64,000 nucleotides of DNA from Skermania piniformis (GCF_019285775.1 NZ_CP079105.1:124001-188000), one strand, 5' to 3'; counted from the first letter of the stretch, positions 8,238 to 17,286 are shown. Translations and numbers: made by a program. Notes: generated by a model not told the origin, from the letters alone.

Positions 8238-9194
8238 CTACTCCGGCTCGTCCAGGTCGGCCGGCTCGGTGCCGTCCCGCTCGGCCCATTCCAGCAGCGG
8301 GGCGATGTCGAACACGGCGTCGTCGATGCCGGCGTGCAGGTCGCCGAGCTCGGCAAACCGCGCCGGCATCGTCTGCATGGTGAAGTCGTCCGGCTCGGCG
8401 ACGTCGACCTCGTCCCAACGCAGCGGGGCGGACACCGTGCCGCGCTGATTGCCCCGCACCGAGTACGCGGCGGCGATGGTGTGGTCGCGGGCGTTCTGGT
8501 TGTAGTCGACGAACAGCAGTTTCGGGTCCCGGTCCTTGCGCCACCAGGTGGTCGTCACATCCGCGGGGGCACGGCGCTCCACTTCCCGGGCGAACGCCAG
8601 CGCGGCCCGCCGGACCTCGGCGAACCCGTGTTCCGGGGCGATCCGCACATAGACGTGCATTCCCTTGCCGCCGGAGGTCTTCGGCCAGCCGACCGCACCC
8701 AGTTCGTCGAGCACCTCGCGGGCGACCTGGGCGACCCGGCGGACCCGGGAGTACGGGCAGTCCGGCATCGGGTCCAGGTCGATCCGCCATTCGTCGGGGT
8801 ACTCCACGTGGCCCCGGCGCGAGTTCCACGGATGGAACTCGACCGTCGACATCTGCACCGCCCAGATCACGTGCGCCAGTTCGGTCACACACAGCTCGTC
8901 CGCGGTCCGGTTGTACCGCGGAAAGTGCACGCGAACCGTCTCCAGCCAGTCCGGCGCACTGCGCGGTACCCGCTTCTGGTGGACCTTCGCACCCGCCAAA
9001 CCATCCGGAAACCGATGCAGCATGCACGGCCGCTCGCGGAGCGCCCGCACGATCCCGTCGCCGACGCTGCGGTAGTAGTCGACAAGGTCGAGCTTGGTCG
9101 CCGCGGAGCGCGGAAAATACACCCGATCCGGGTTGGAGATCCGCACCGTTCGGTCGCCTATCTCCAGCTCGATCGACGGGGAGCTACCGGCCAC
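8238..9194 (-). CDS. Stand-alone LigD-type polymerase domain (archaeo-eukaryotic primase fold)
   Basis: A 318-residue homologue of the polymerase/primase domain of DNA ligase D, without ligase or nuclease domains. Visible motifs are ISNPDRVYFP near the N-terminus, the metal-binding DLDP (RIDLDPMPD), SGGKGMHVYVRI, and SAPLRWDE near the end. Such proteins (PolD/Rv3730c types) insert nucleotides during end joining or gap repair. I chose the GTG at 9194 because the family begins just before the IELEIGDRTVRISNPDRV block. No ku or lig gene is nearby. Confidence 0.82.
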   Translation of the reverse strand: MAGSSPSIELEIGDRTVRISNPDRVYFPRSAATKLDLVDYYRSVGDGIVRALRERPCMLHRFPDGLAGAKVHQKRVPRSAPDWLETVRVHFPRYNRTADELCVTELAHVIWAVQMSTVEFHPWNSRRGHVEYPDEWRIDLDPMPDCPYSRVRRVAQVAREVLDELGAVGWPKTSGGKGMHVYVRIAPEHGFAEVRRAALAFAREVERRAPADVTTTWWRKDRDPKLLFVDYNQNARDHTIAAAYSVRGNQRGTVSAPLRWDEVDVAEPDDFTMQTMPARFAELGDLHAGIDDAVFDIAPLLEWAERDGTEPADLDEPE

Positions 9195-9271
9195 GTCCGC
9201 GAGCCTAATCGCGCCGCCGCCCGCATCGCGACGCCGCCACGGTGGCCGGCTCACCCGGCCGCGGACAAGCG

Positions 9272-10033
9272 TTACCAGGCGCGGGCGCCGTTGCGGAACG
9301 GGCAGCCGATCAGCGCCCGGACCGCTCGGCTGAGCCCGGCGATGTCGTCCACCGGGGCGGGAAACGGCAGCCGCGCATCACTGTCCTTGCCGCCGCGCCC
9401 CTCGATCCGCAGGGATAGGCCGTAGCGGTCGACGGCCAACGGGTAGACCGTGCCGCGCCGGGCCGCGGGCAGCCGGCGGGCGATCCGCATGATCACGTCG
9501 GGGTGCTCGGCGGCGAGATGCCGGAGCCATTCGGCTTCCATCGGCCGGAACGGATCGGCCGGGGCATCGCGCAGTTCGGCGACCCCGACCGATTCGGCGC
9601 CGGTCGAATCGGCCAGAACCGCCGACCGCACGGTCAGCTGGAGCAGCGTCGTCCGGTGCCCGACGTCGAGCAGCGCACCCGCCGGGCACTCCGCGGCGAC
9701 GGCGACGGCGGTCGGTTGCTGCAGATCCCACGGGACGGCGCGTACCGTGCCACGTAGCCAGACCAGCGAGCGGACGGGTTCCCGCAGTGGCAGGGGCGCG
9801 CGATCGGTGATCTCGACGACGGCCGAGTCGCCGCCGCCGAACCGGGCGTACTCGACTGCCGGGCTGTCGTTCGCAATCGCGATCACCAGCGTGCAGTCCG
9901 GTCGCAGATGATGTAACGCAACCGGCACCGGATCGGCGCCCGGGACGACCAGCATCGCGTCGGTGTCGCTGGTGGCGGCGGTGCGGATTCGTTCCGCGAC
10001 CGACGGCCCGGGGGCATGCGTGGAGTAGGGCAT
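9272..10033 (-). CDS. DUF2470 protein behind an iron box (Rv3839-like)
   Basis: A 253-residue soluble protein. The first part resembles a split-barrel (pyridoxamine-oxidase-like) domain. The C-terminal part, from about AEWLRHLAAEHPDVIMRIARR to YGLSLRIEG, is DUF2470, which is found in HugZ/HutZ-type heme proteins. The ATG at 10033 has AGGAG six bases upstream. A DtxR/IdeR-type iron box is 22 bp upstream, so iron-repressed expression is expected. As I recall, the M. tuberculosis counterpart Rv3839 is in the IdeR regulon. A role in heme or iron handling is inference. Confidence 0.78.
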   Translation of the reverse strand: MPYSTHAPGPSVAERIRTAATSDTDAMLVVPGADPVPVALHHLRPDCTLVIAIANDSPAVEYARFGGGDSAVVEITDRAPLPLREPVRSLVWLRGTVRAVPWDLQQPTAVAVAAECPAGALLDVGHRTTLLQLTVRSAVLADSTGAESVGVAELRDAPADPFRPMEAEWLRHLAAEHPDVIMRIARRLPAARRGTVYPLAVDRYGLSLRIEGRGGKDSDARLPFPAPVDDIAGLSRAVRALIGCPFRNGARAW

Positions 10034-10054
10034 CGGCCGCTCCTGTCGATTCAA

Positions 10055-10073
10055 TTAGGTAAGGCTAAGTTTA
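10055..10073. promoter_or_regulatory. DtxR/IdeR iron box
   Basis: TTAGGTAAGGCTAAGTTTA matches 15 of 19 positions of the IdeR/DtxR consensus TTAGGTTAGGCTAACCTAA, with the left half-site nearly perfect. It lies between the divergent DUF2470 and pheA genes, closer to DUF2470. Confidence 0.75.
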
Positions 10074-10078
10074 TTCAC

Positions 10079-10109
10079 TTGACGTTGGGGTGGCAAGCAC
10101 GAATACGCT
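10079..10109 (+). promoter_or_regulatory. pheA promoter candidate
   Basis: TTGACG at 10079-10084 and TACGCT at 10104-10109 are 19 bp apart. The -10 ends seven bases before the GTG at 10117, which fits a leaderless pheA mRNA. Confidence 0.35.
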
Positions 10110-10116
10110 GATCGGC

Positions 10117-11031
10117 GTGCCGCGCATCGCCTATCTGGGTCCGTCCGGAACCTTCACCGAGATGGCGCTGGATCGGCTGGTGGCGGCGGGTGGCTTCGCC
10201 GGTGCGGTGGACCGGGTCGGCGCCGCCAGCCAGCCGGCCGCGCTGGAGCTGGTGCGCCGAGAGGAGGCGGCCGGTGCGGTGGTGCCGATCGAGAGTTCGG
10301 TCGAAGGGTCGGTCGCGGCCACCCTCGACTCGCTCGCCCAGGGCCGCCGGTTGCAGATCGTCGGCGAGGTCGAGTTGCCGATCAGCTTCACCGTCGTCGC
10401 CCGGCCCGGCCTGGCCCGCGCGGACGTCCGGACCGTTGCCGGGTACCCGGTGGCGACCGCGCAGGTACGGCACTGGTTGGCCCGAGAGTTGCCGGACGCC
10501 GAGAGTGTGCTCGCCGCTTCGAACGCCGCCGCTGCCGAACTGGTCGCCGCCGGTGCCGCCGACGCCGGGGTGTCCACGGCGCTGGCCGGTGCTCGGCTGG
10601 GTTTGGCGGTGTTGGCCGACGGGGTCGCCGACGTGGCGGCCGCGGTGACCCGGTTCGTGCACGTGACGCTGCCGACCGCGGCACCGCCGCGAACCGGCAC
10701 CGACCGAACCTCGCTGGTGCTGCTCGCGTTGCCCAACGAGCCCGGTTCCCTGATGCGGGCGTTCGCCGAGTTCGCCACCCGGGGAATCGACCTGACCCGA
10801 ATCGAATCTCGGCCGACGCAGACCGGGCTGGGCAGTTACCGGTTCCACATCGACTGCGTCGGGCACATCGACGACCCGGCGATCGCCGAGGCGCTCAAGG
10901 CGCTGCATCGGCTGGCCGATGTGCGGTATCTCGGGTCGTGGCCGGCGACGTCGTCGGCCGGTCGTCCGCCGCCCGCGGACGACGAGGCCGCCGGCTGGTT
11001 GGCCGGGGTGCGGAAGGGAGTCGAGGGGTGA
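10117..11031 (+). CDS. pheA: Prephenate dehydratase
   Basis: A 304-residue monofunctional enzyme that converts prephenate to phenylpyruvate in phenylalanine synthesis. The N-terminal PDT domain begins RIAYLGPSGTFTE and contains VVPIESSVEGSV. The catalytic TRF triad is in AVTRFVHV. The C-terminal ACT domain contains LPNEPGSLMRAFAEFATRGIDL and the ESRP motif, which bind Phe as feedback inhibitor. GTG 10117 is preferred because the family starts at the RIAYLGP strand; GTG 10090 in frame is the alternative. Its stop overlaps the next gene as GTGA. Confidence 0.92.
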   Translation: MPRIAYLGPSGTFTEMALDRLVAAGGFAGAVDRVGAASQPAALELVRREEAAGAVVPIESSVEGSVAATLDSLAQGRRLQIVGEVELPISFTVVARPGLARADVRTVAGYPVATAQVRHWLARELPDAESVLAASNAAAAELVAAGAADAGVSTALAGARLGLAVLADGVADVAAAVTRFVHVTLPTAAPPRTGTDRTSLVLLALPNEPGSLMRAFAEFATRGIDLTRIESRPTQTGLGSYRFHIDCVGHIDDPAIAEALKALHRLADVRYLGSWPATSSAGRPPPADDEAAGWLAGVRKGVEG

Positions 11032-11714
11032 CCGCGCGGCTGATCCTGGTGCGACACGGGGAAACCGAAGGCAACGTCGTGCGCCGGCTGGATACTCGGC
11101 TGCCCGGCGCCGCCCTGACCCCGGCCGGTGAGCAGCAGGCTCGCGAGCTGGGGGCCGCGTTGGCCCGCACCCCGCCGGTCGCGCTGGTGTCGTCGCAGGC
11201 GTTGCGCGCCCGACAGACCGCGGCGCTGATCGCCGCGGCCACCGGGGTGGCCGACCGAGCGGTCGCCGGGTTGCAGGAGGTCCAGGCCGGCGATCTGGAG
11301 GACCGTACCGACGACGCGGCACATGCCGTGTTCCGGGACACGATGCACGCCTGGTTCGACGGTGACCTCGACGCGCGGATCCCCGGGGGCGAGTCCGGCG
11401 CCGACCTGCTCGCCCGGTTCCTGCCGGTGCTGGCGGACCTGCGGGTTCGTTACCTCGACCCACAAGAGCGCGATCTCGGTGCGCCCCGCGGGGACCTGGT
11501 GGTCGTCGCCCACGGCACGGCGATCCGGTTGGCGGCGAGCGCGCTGGCCACGCTTCCCGGGCGGTTCGTTGCGGTGAATTATCTGCGCAACACCGGCACC
11601 GTCGAACTGGTCCCGGTCGCCGACGGCTGGAAATGTGTCCGGTGGGGGACGCTGACGCCACCGTTTCCGGTCGACAAGGTCGACCGGACCGCGCCGGCCG
11701 AGCCGATGGGCTGA
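11028..11714 (+). CDS. Histidine phosphatase family protein (Rv3837c-like)
   Basis: A 228-residue RHG-motif phosphatase of the phosphoglycerate mutase superfamily. LVRHGETEGN contains the phospho-accepting His and VVAHGTAIR the second catalytic His, with an acidic residue in LQEVQAGDLED between them. The substrate cannot be told from sequence. The GTG start overlaps the pheA stop by four bases, so the two are coupled, an arrangement I recall from mycobacteria. Confidence 0.85.
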   Translation: MTARLILVRHGETEGNVVRRLDTRLPGAALTPAGEQQARELGAALARTPPVALVSSQALRARQTAALIAAATGVADRAVAGLQEVQAGDLEDRTDDAAHAVFRDTMHAWFDGDLDARIPGGESGADLLARFLPVLADLRVRYLDPQERDLGAPRGDLVVVAHGTAIRLAASALATLPGRFVAVNYLRNTGTVELVPVADGWKCVRWGTLTPPFPVDKVDRTAPAEPMG

Positions 11715-11722
11715 CGGGGTCG

Positions 11723-12307
11723 GTGGTGGTGATTCCGGCGGTTCCGGACGGCGCGGCGCCGGTGATCACCTTTCGCCGCTTGGCCCGGGCCGACTTCCCG
11801 CGACTCGCCGGCTGGCTGGCGACCCCGCACGTGCAACGTCGGTGGGCACACGAGGTCGAGCCGGCCGCGATAGAGCGGGACTTCGGCGGCAGCATCGACG
11901 GTACCGAGCCGAGCAACTCCTGGATCGTGGCCGCCGACGCCGTCCCGATCGGATTCATCCAGGACTACGCCATCGACGCGTATCCGGAGTACGTTGCCGA
12001 GCTGACACCGGTCACCGATCTGCCGCCCGGGGCGGTCAGCATCGACTACTTCATCGGTGACGAGCGTTATCTCGGCCGCGGCGTCGGAACTCGGCTGATC
12101 GCCGAATTCTGTGCTCGCTTGTGGGCGCGCTATCCGGCGGCGCCTTGCCTGGTGGTGCCGGTGAACTCCCAGAACCCGGCCTCGTGGCGGGCGCTGGCCG
12201 CCGCCGGGTTTCGCCTGATCGCCGTCGCCGATCTGGTCCCGGACGTGCCCGGAGACCCGCCGGCGCACCACCTGATGCGGTTGGACCGCGAACGCGGATC
12301 GGGCTGA
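11723..12307 (+). CDS. GNAT acetyltransferase, aminoglycoside 6'-N-acetyltransferase-like
   Basis: About 194 residues of the GNAT fold. It begins with TFRRLARADFPRLAGWL, which is typical of AAC(6')-type and lysine N-acyltransferase-like proteins. The acetyl-CoA loop is in YLGRGVGTRLI and is followed by a conserved NSQNPASWRALAAAGF segment. It could modify an aminoglycoside, a siderophore or another amine. Three consecutive GTG codons (11723, 11726, 11729) and a GTG at 11762 are all possible starts, so the first dozen residues are uncertain. It follows the phosphatase gene by 8 bp. Confidence 0.78.
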   Translation: MVVIPAVPDGAAPVITFRRLARADFPRLAGWLATPHVQRRWAHEVEPAAIERDFGGSIDGTEPSNSWIVAADAVPIGFIQDYAIDAYPEYVAELTPVTDLPPGAVSIDYFIGDERYLGRGVGTRLIAEFCARLWARYPAAPCLVVPVNSQNPASWRALAAAGFRLIAVADLVPDVPGDPPAHHLMRLDRERGSG

Positions 12308-12320
12308 GGCCGAGTTCGGC

Positions 12321-12671
12321 TCAGCCCCAACCCAGCTCGTGCAGGCGGTCGTCGTCGATCCCGAAGTGGTGGGCTACCTCGTGGATCACCGTGATCACCA
12401 CCTCGTCGACGACGTCGGCGTCGCTATCGCAGCGGGCCAGGATCGGCTCGCGGTAGATGGTGATCGTGTCCGGCAGGGCGCCGGCGTAATAGCTGTCCCG
12501 CTCGGTCAGCGCGATCCCGTGGTAGAGGCCGAGCAGCCCGTCGTCGGCCGGGTCGCGGGCTTCCACCAGCACCACCACGTTGTCCATGGCGACCGCGAGT
12601 TCCGGCGGAATCCGGTCCAGCGCATCGCGCACCAGCTCGGTGAACCGCTGGTCGGACATGACGACCGACAC
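12321..12671 (-). CDS. Zincin-like metallopeptidase family protein (Rv3836-like)
   Basis: A 116-residue protein with HEVAHHFGIDDDRLHELGW. The HExxH zinc motif is followed by a downstream His/Glu, as in the minimal MMP_TTHA0227-type zincins. The preceding LYHGIALTERDSYYAGALPD segment is conserved in the family. The function is unknown. Upstream on the same strand is the Septum_form gene, whose TGA is separated by one base from this GTG, so translation is coupled. The pair matches my memory of Rv3835-Rv3836. Confidence 0.85.
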   Translation of the reverse strand: MSVVMSDQRFTELVRDALDRIPPELAVAMDNVVVLVEARDPADDGLLGLYHGIALTERDSYYAGALPDTITIYREPILARCDSDADVVDEVVITVIHEVAHHFGIDDDRLHELGWG

Positions 12672-12672
12672 G

Positions 12673-13998
12673 TCAGCCCGGTGGTGCCGGGGCGGGCACC
12701 GGAGCCGGCGCGGCGCCGGGCAGCGGCGCCGGCACCGACCGGCCGTCGGGTATGGCCGGTGGCGGCACCGGCGGTTGGCCGTTGATCAAGATGTCGCCCT
12801 TGGCCGAGTTGGTGATCGGGGCAAACCCCTCCTTGTCGGCGCCCTTGCCGACGGAGCAATTGATCTTACGGCTTCCGGCCAGCCAACTGATCTGATCGAA
12901 CTGGCCCCAGAACAGCGTCAGCGTCTTGTTCCGCAGCGCATCCGGTGAGCCGAGGTAGTCGGTCGACGCCTTCGTGCACTCCGGCTCGAGAAACCGGTCC
13001 TGATCGGCGACCGAGGGGGCGGCGCCGGGGAACTGCTTGGTCAGGTCGATCGTGGCGACCACCTCGAACGCGTGCGGTTTGGTGCAGTCCACCGGGTCGG
13101 CGGGCAGGTTCTGATTGATGCCGACGCAGGTGCCGTTCTCCAGGACGTCGGACTGGTCCTGGCCGGCGACCGGGCCGACGATCGGGCGGAGAATGCCCGA
13201 GTTGCCGGAGTACTGCAGCCCGCAGCGCAGGGTCCGCTCGCCGGCTGCCCAGCCCGCCTCGCCGGGATTGATCAGGCCCACGCTGAACTTGCCGTTCGGA
13301 TCGAACTTGGAGTTCAGGTACCGCTGCACCGCGGGCACGCAATGCTGCTGCTTCAACTCGGCGAATCGCAGCACCCCGGGGAACTTGGCGTCCGGGCCGA
13401 ACTCGGCGCCCAGGTAGTTGCTCAGGTCCACTTCCTGGGCGACCTCGAACAGGTGTGGATCGGTGCAGTTGACCTTGCTCAGGTCGCTCGCGTCGGCCTT
13501 GGTCCAGGTCAGGCAGTCGCCGTGGGTCGCGGTGCCGAACGCTTCGCCGGCCACCGCACCGGTGGTCGCCGGGTCGTCCGGACTGCGCGTTTCGAGCTTG
13601 CGGTCCTTGCCGAAGCCGCCGGTGACCGTGATGGTGACGACGGCAGCGGCGATCGCGCCGATCGCCACCGCGAGCAGCGCCCACCGGGTGTGCCCGGCCG
13701 GTAGCCCGAGTGCCGGCAGCCGGTGATACCAGGCGGGGTGGTCGGCGACCGGCGCGGCGTCGTCGGTGCTGGTGTCGTCGGTGTTGGCGTCGTCGCCACC
13801 GGTGGCAGCGTCCTCGGTATCGGTGCTGTCGGTGGCAGTTTTGTCCGTGCCGGTGCTGTCGGTGGCAGCGTCGTCCGTACCGGCGCTGTCGGTATCGGCG
13901 TTCTCGGCCGGCTCCGGGGTCCGGGTGTCGGCGTCGGTAACCGACGGATCGGACGCCGGCTGGCCGGGGGTGGGCTGCGGGTCGTGTGGTTCTCCCAT
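12673..13998 (-). CDS. Septum_form domain membrane protein (Rv3835-like)
   Basis: A 441-residue single-pass protein. Residues 1 to about 88 form a cytoplasmic low-complexity tail rich in Asp, Thr and Ala with TDSTGTDK-like units. A membrane helix lies around residues 107-128. The external part holds two Cys-containing Septum_form repeats (THGDCLTWTKADA...NCTDPHLFEVA and NGTCVGINQ...DCTKPHAFEVV). The C-terminus is Pro/Ala-rich. Septum_form proteins are linked to cell division by family name only. It is divergent from serS. Confidence 0.82.
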   Translation of the reverse strand: MGEPHDPQPTPGQPASDPSVTDADTRTPEPAENADTDSAGTDDAATDSTGTDKTATDSTDTEDAATGGDDANTDDTSTDDAAPVADHPAWYHRLPALGLPAGHTRWALLAVAIGAIAAAVVTITVTGGFGKDRKLETRSPDDPATTGAVAGEAFGTATHGDCLTWTKADASDLSKVNCTDPHLFEVAQEVDLSNYLGAEFGPDAKFPGVLRFAELKQQHCVPAVQRYLNSKFDPNGKFSVGLINPGEAGWAAGERTLRCGLQYSGNSGILRPIVGPVAGQDQSDVLENGTCVGINQNLPADPVDCTKPHAFEVVATIDLTKQFPGAAPSVADQDRFLEPECTKASTDYLGSPDALRNKTLTLFWGQFDQISWLAGSRKINCSVGKGADKEGFAPITNSAKGDILINGQPPVPPPAIPDGRSVPAPLPGAAPAPVPAPAPPG

Positions 13999-14050
13999 CG
14001 GGGACCATCATGCCCGGCCCGGCCCGCGGTTCGCCGGGCGACTGCCCGAG

Positions 14051-14056
14051 TAGGCT
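14051..14056 (+). promoter_or_regulatory. -10-like TAGGCT in front of serS
   Basis: TAGGCT ends eight bases before the serS GTG and no ribosome-binding site intervenes, which fits a leaderless transcript. Confidence 0.4.
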
Positions 14057-14064
14057 GACCGAAC

Positions 14065-15336
14065 GTGATCGACCTGAAACTGCTGCGGGAGGACCCGGAC
14101 GCCGTACGCGCGTCGCAACGCGCGCGTGGTGAAGACCCGGAGCTCGTCGACACCCTGCTCACCGCCGACAGCGCTCGGCGGGCGGCGATCGCCACCGCCG
14201 ACCGGCTGCGCGCCGAACACAAGGCGCTCGGCCGGATCATCGGCAGCGCGCCGCCGGCGGACCGGCCGCCGTTGATCGAGCAGGGCGCGGCGCTGGCTGC
14301 GCAGGTGAAACAGGCGGAGGAAGCCGAGGAGCAGGCGAAGGCCGAGCTGGACGCGGCGCATCGGTCGATCGCGAATCTGGTGCAACCGCAGGCTCCGGTC
14401 GGCGGCGAGGACGACTTCGTGGTCCTGGAGACGGTGGGCCGGCCGCCGGAGTTCGCCTTCACGCCCCAGGATCATCTGGACCTCGGTGAGGCGCTGGGGA
14501 TCATCGACATGCAGCGCGGCGCGAAGGTCGCCGGCGCGCGGTTCTACTTCCTCACCGGTCTCGGTGCCTTACTGCAGTTGGCGTTGTTGCAGTTGGCGAC
14601 CCAACGTGCGGTGGCCAACGGGTTCACCATGGTGATTCCGCCGGTGCTGGTGCGGCCGGAGATCATGGCCGGGACCGGATTCCTGGGAGCGCACGCCGAC
14701 GAGGTCTACCGGCTCGACGCCGACGACCTCTATCTGGTCGGCACCTCCGAGGTTCCGCTGGCCGGCTACCACAGCGGCGAGATCGTCGACCTGCACGCCG
14801 GCCCGCTGCGCTACGCGGGCTGGTCGTCCTGTTTCCGCCGGGAGGCCGGCAGCTACGGACGGGACACCCGCGGAATCATTCGGGTGCACCAATTCGACAA
14901 AGTCGAGATGTTCAGTTTCTGTCAGCCGGCCGACGCCGACGCCGAGCACCGACGGATGCTGTCCTGGGAACGGGAGATGCTGGCGGCGATCGAGGTGCCG
15001 TACCGGGTGATCGATGTGGCGAGCGGGGATCTGGGCAGTTCGGCCGCGCGCAAGTTCGATTGCGAGGCCTGGGTGCCCACCCAGGGCGGCTACCGGGAGC
15101 TGACCTCCACCTCGAACTGCGGTACCTATCAGGCGCGCCGGCTGGGCATCCGGTATCGCGACGCCGACGGTCGCCCGCAGATCGCCGCGACGCTGAACGG
15201 AACGCTGGCCACGACCCGCTGGCTGGTGGCGATCCTGGAGAACCATCAGCAGGCGGACGGATCAGTCCGGATACCGGACGCATTGGTCCCGCTGATCGGT
15301 TGCGAATCCATCACGAAATCTTCCCGAGTCTTGTGA
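14065..15336 (+). CDS. serS: Seryl-tRNA synthetase
   Basis: A 423-residue class II synthetase that charges tRNA-Ser. The N-terminal coiled-coil arm spans about residues 30-110 (Ala/Glu/Lys-rich). The catalytic core carries motif 2 ([20 protein letters not shown], then HQFDKVEMF) and motif 3 ([17 protein letters not shown]). [14 protein letters not shown] recognises serine and ATP. The length is normal. The GTG start lacks a Shine-Dalgarno sequence. Confidence 0.96.
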   Translation: MIDLKLLREDPDAVRASQRARGEDPELVDTLLTADSARRAAIATADRLRAEHKALGRIIGSAPPADRPPLIEQGAALAAQVKQAEEAEEQAKAELDAAHRSIANLVQPQAPVGGEDDFVVLETVGRPPEFAFTPQDHLDLGEALGIIDMQRGAKVAGARFYFLTGLGALLQLALLQLATQRAVANGFTMVIPPVLVRPEIMAGTGFLGAHADEVYRLDADDLYLVGTSEVPLAGYHSGEIVDLHAGPLRYAGWSSCFRREAGSYGRDTRGIIRVHQFDKVEMFSFCQPADADAEHRRMLSWEREMLAAIEVPYRVIDVASGDLGSSAARKFDCEAWVPTQGGYRELTSTSNCGTYQARRLGIRYRDADGRPQIAATLNGTLATTRWLVAILENHQQADGSVRIPDALVPLIGCESITKSSRVL

Positions 15337-15370
15337 AGGGATAACCGGCCCGAACCAGACCGCAGGTAGC

Positions 15371-15376
15371 TAATCT
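15371..15376 (+). promoter_or_regulatory. -10 TAATCT for the first GGDEF-EAL gene
   Basis: TAATCT is a good -10 element ending seven bases before the GTG at 15384, with no ribosome-binding site. Leaderless expression is likely. Confidence 0.45.
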
Positions 15377-15383
15377 GGGTGGC

Positions 15384-17177
15384 GTGCGAGGTTTCGGGTC
15401 TCGCGGCGATCCCCGCACCAGGGCGCGGGCAACATCGGCGCTGGCTACTGCGGCTGTCATGGCCAGGACGACGGGGTCGTTCTTCGTCATGGGCGGCCTG
15501 CTCGGCATGCTGATCACCGCGCTGATGCCGGCCACGCCGGGTGCGGGTGGGAACAAGAGCGTTCTCTACGTCGTGTCGTGTGTGGCCGCGATCGTCGGCG
15601 TCGGTGTGCTCGGTTGGGGCGACCGGCTCCCGCCGCGGACGCATCATCTGCCGATCGCGTTCGGCACCACGCTGATCAGCATCGTCGTGGTCTATTCGCC
15701 CAACGTGTACGGGGCGATGGCGCTGTCGACCATGTACGTCTTCGTCGCCTGCGACGCCGCCTTCTTCTTCACCTTGACCGCGGCCGCGCTGCACCTGCTC
15801 TATGCCGTGGTGAGCTGCGTCGTGCTGCTCGGCACCCGGGACGGATTGCCCTGGTGGGCCGGTGTGCTGACGGCCAGCGTGGCCGTCTCGGTCGGTGCGG
15901 TCGTGCATGTGCTCGGCAGGTTGGCCGCCGAGGCGGATCTGGACCTGCTCACCGGTCTGCTCAACCGGCGCGGCTTCGATCGATTGCTGAACGCGGAGTT
16001 GTCCACGGCGGCCAAGACCGACCGCCGGCCGGCGCTGGTACTGCTCGATCTGGACCGGTTCCAGACGGTGAACGACCATCTGGGCCGGCGCGGTGGCGAC
16101 GCCGTGCTGCAGCGGGTGGCAGCCACCTGGACGGCGATGCTGGAGCCGGACCAGCAGCTGGCCCGCTACGGTGGCGACGCCTTCGCGATCTTGTTGCCCG
16201 ACACCACCGAATCGGTCGCGCTGCAGCTCGCCGACCGGCTGCGCAGCGCGATCACCGCGAGCAGCTCGGCCGGGGTGACCTCCTGGCAATCCGGCGAATC
16301 GGCATCGCTGCTGGTCAGTCGGGCCGACGTCGGCCTCTATCGAGCAAAGCAGACCGGCCGCAACCGGACGGTGGTGGAGTCCTCGCACCGGCCGCCGCTG
16401 GCGGTCGAGCTGCGCGACGCGATCGACAAGGGCGCACTCGAGGTGCAATATCAGCCGATCGTCAGCCTCGGTGCGGGCGGCCGGGCGGTCGGCGTGGAGG
16501 CGTTGCTGCGCTGGACGTCGGTGGCCCAGCCGGGGGTGAGCACGGAAAGCCTGATCCGGGTTGCCGAAGAGTACGACCTGATCGGCGACCTCGATCAGTT
16601 GGTCCTGCGTCGTGCGTGCGAGGACGCCTCGCGGCTGCAGCGGGCCGACGCGGACATCGAGCTGACCCTGAACGTCAACGTGTCCGGGCTGGAGCTGGCC
16701 GACCCGGAATACGCGGCCCGGGTCCAGGACATCCTGGCAGCTACCGGCTGGCCGGCCCATCAGCTGGTGCTGGAGGTCACCGAAAGCGAGCTGGCCGCCG
16801 AGTCGGCTACCGCGGTGACCAACCTGCGCGAGCTGCGATATCACGGCGTGCGGATCGCGATCGACGACTTCGGCACCGGCTATTCGTCGTTGAGTCGGCT
16901 GGCGACACTCCCGAGCGACATCTTGAAGGTGGACGGCTCGTTCGTCGCGGCGATCAGTTCCGGTGGGACGGGATCGCCGTTGTTGGGGGTGATCGCGGCG
17001 CTCAGCGATGCGCTGGATCTGCAGGTGATCGCCGAAGGGGTGGAGACCGAGCAGCAGGCGGCCGTGCTCACCGAGCTGGGCTTCGCGCTCGCCCAGGGCC
17101 ACCATTACAGCGAGTCGCAGCCGGTGAGCGCATTGCTCGACGATCTGAGCGGAGCAAAACCGGGCACGTGGCGCTGA
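15384..17177 (+). CDS. Membrane GGDEF-EAL protein with a degenerate cyclase motif (GGDAF)
   Basis: A 597-residue c-di-GMP turnover protein. Residues 1 to about 175 contain five or six membrane helices. The GGDEF domain (DLLTGLLNRRGF at about 187, LLDLDRFQTVND) has GGDAF at 263-267, losing the key Glu, so cyclase activity is doubtful. The EAL domain looks complete: VEALLRW at 371-377, the Asn in LNVNVSG, VTES, DDFGTGYSS, LKVDGSF and AEGVE. The likely role is a phosphodiesterase, with the GGDEF domain perhaps a GTP sensor (inference). No RxxD inhibitory site is seen. Confidence 0.88.
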   Translation: MRGFGSRGDPRTRARATSALATAAVMARTTGSFFVMGGLLGMLITALMPATPGAGGNKSVLYVVSCVAAIVGVGVLGWGDRLPPRTHHLPIAFGTTLISIVVVYSPNVYGAMALSTMYVFVACDAAFFFTLTAAALHLLYAVVSCVVLLGTRDGLPWWAGVLTASVAVSVGAVVHVLGRLAAEADLDLLTGLLNRRGFDRLLNAELSTAAKTDRRPALVLLDLDRFQTVNDHLGRRGGDAVLQRVAATWTAMLEPDQQLARYGGDAFAILLPDTTESVALQLADRLRSAITASSSAGVTSWQSGESASLLVSRADVGLYRAKQTGRNRTVVESSHRPPLAVELRDAIDKGALEVQYQPIVSLGAGGRAVGVEALLRWTSVAQPGVSTESLIRVAEEYDLIGDLDQLVLRRACEDASRLQRADADIELTLNVNVSGLELADPEYAARVQDILAATGWPAHQLVLEVTESELAAESATAVTNLRELRYHGVRIAIDDFGTGYSSLSRLATLPSDILKVDGSFVAAISSGGTGSPLLGVIAALSDALDLQVIAEGVETEQQAAVLTELGFALAQGHHYSESQPVSALLDDLSGAKPGTWR

Positions 17178-17232
17178 CCCGCCCGAGCCCGAAACTCAAC
17201 CCGCTCGGAAACCTCCGACGCAGGTAAAACTT

Positions 17233-17255
17233 CCCGATCGGTCGATTAAGGTTCA
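17233..17255. repeat. 23-bp motif also found at 29914-29936
   Basis: This intergenic sequence, with the core CGATCGGTCGAT followed by AGGTTCA, matches 29914-29936 at 21 of 23 bases. It lies between two arms CCCGCTCG (about 17200) and CGAGCGGG (about 17257) that could pair, so it may be part of a transcription stop for the GGDEF-EAL gene. Confidence 0.4.
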
Positions 17256-17286
17256 ACGAGCGGGGTGAGGTCGGAGGTGATCGGCT

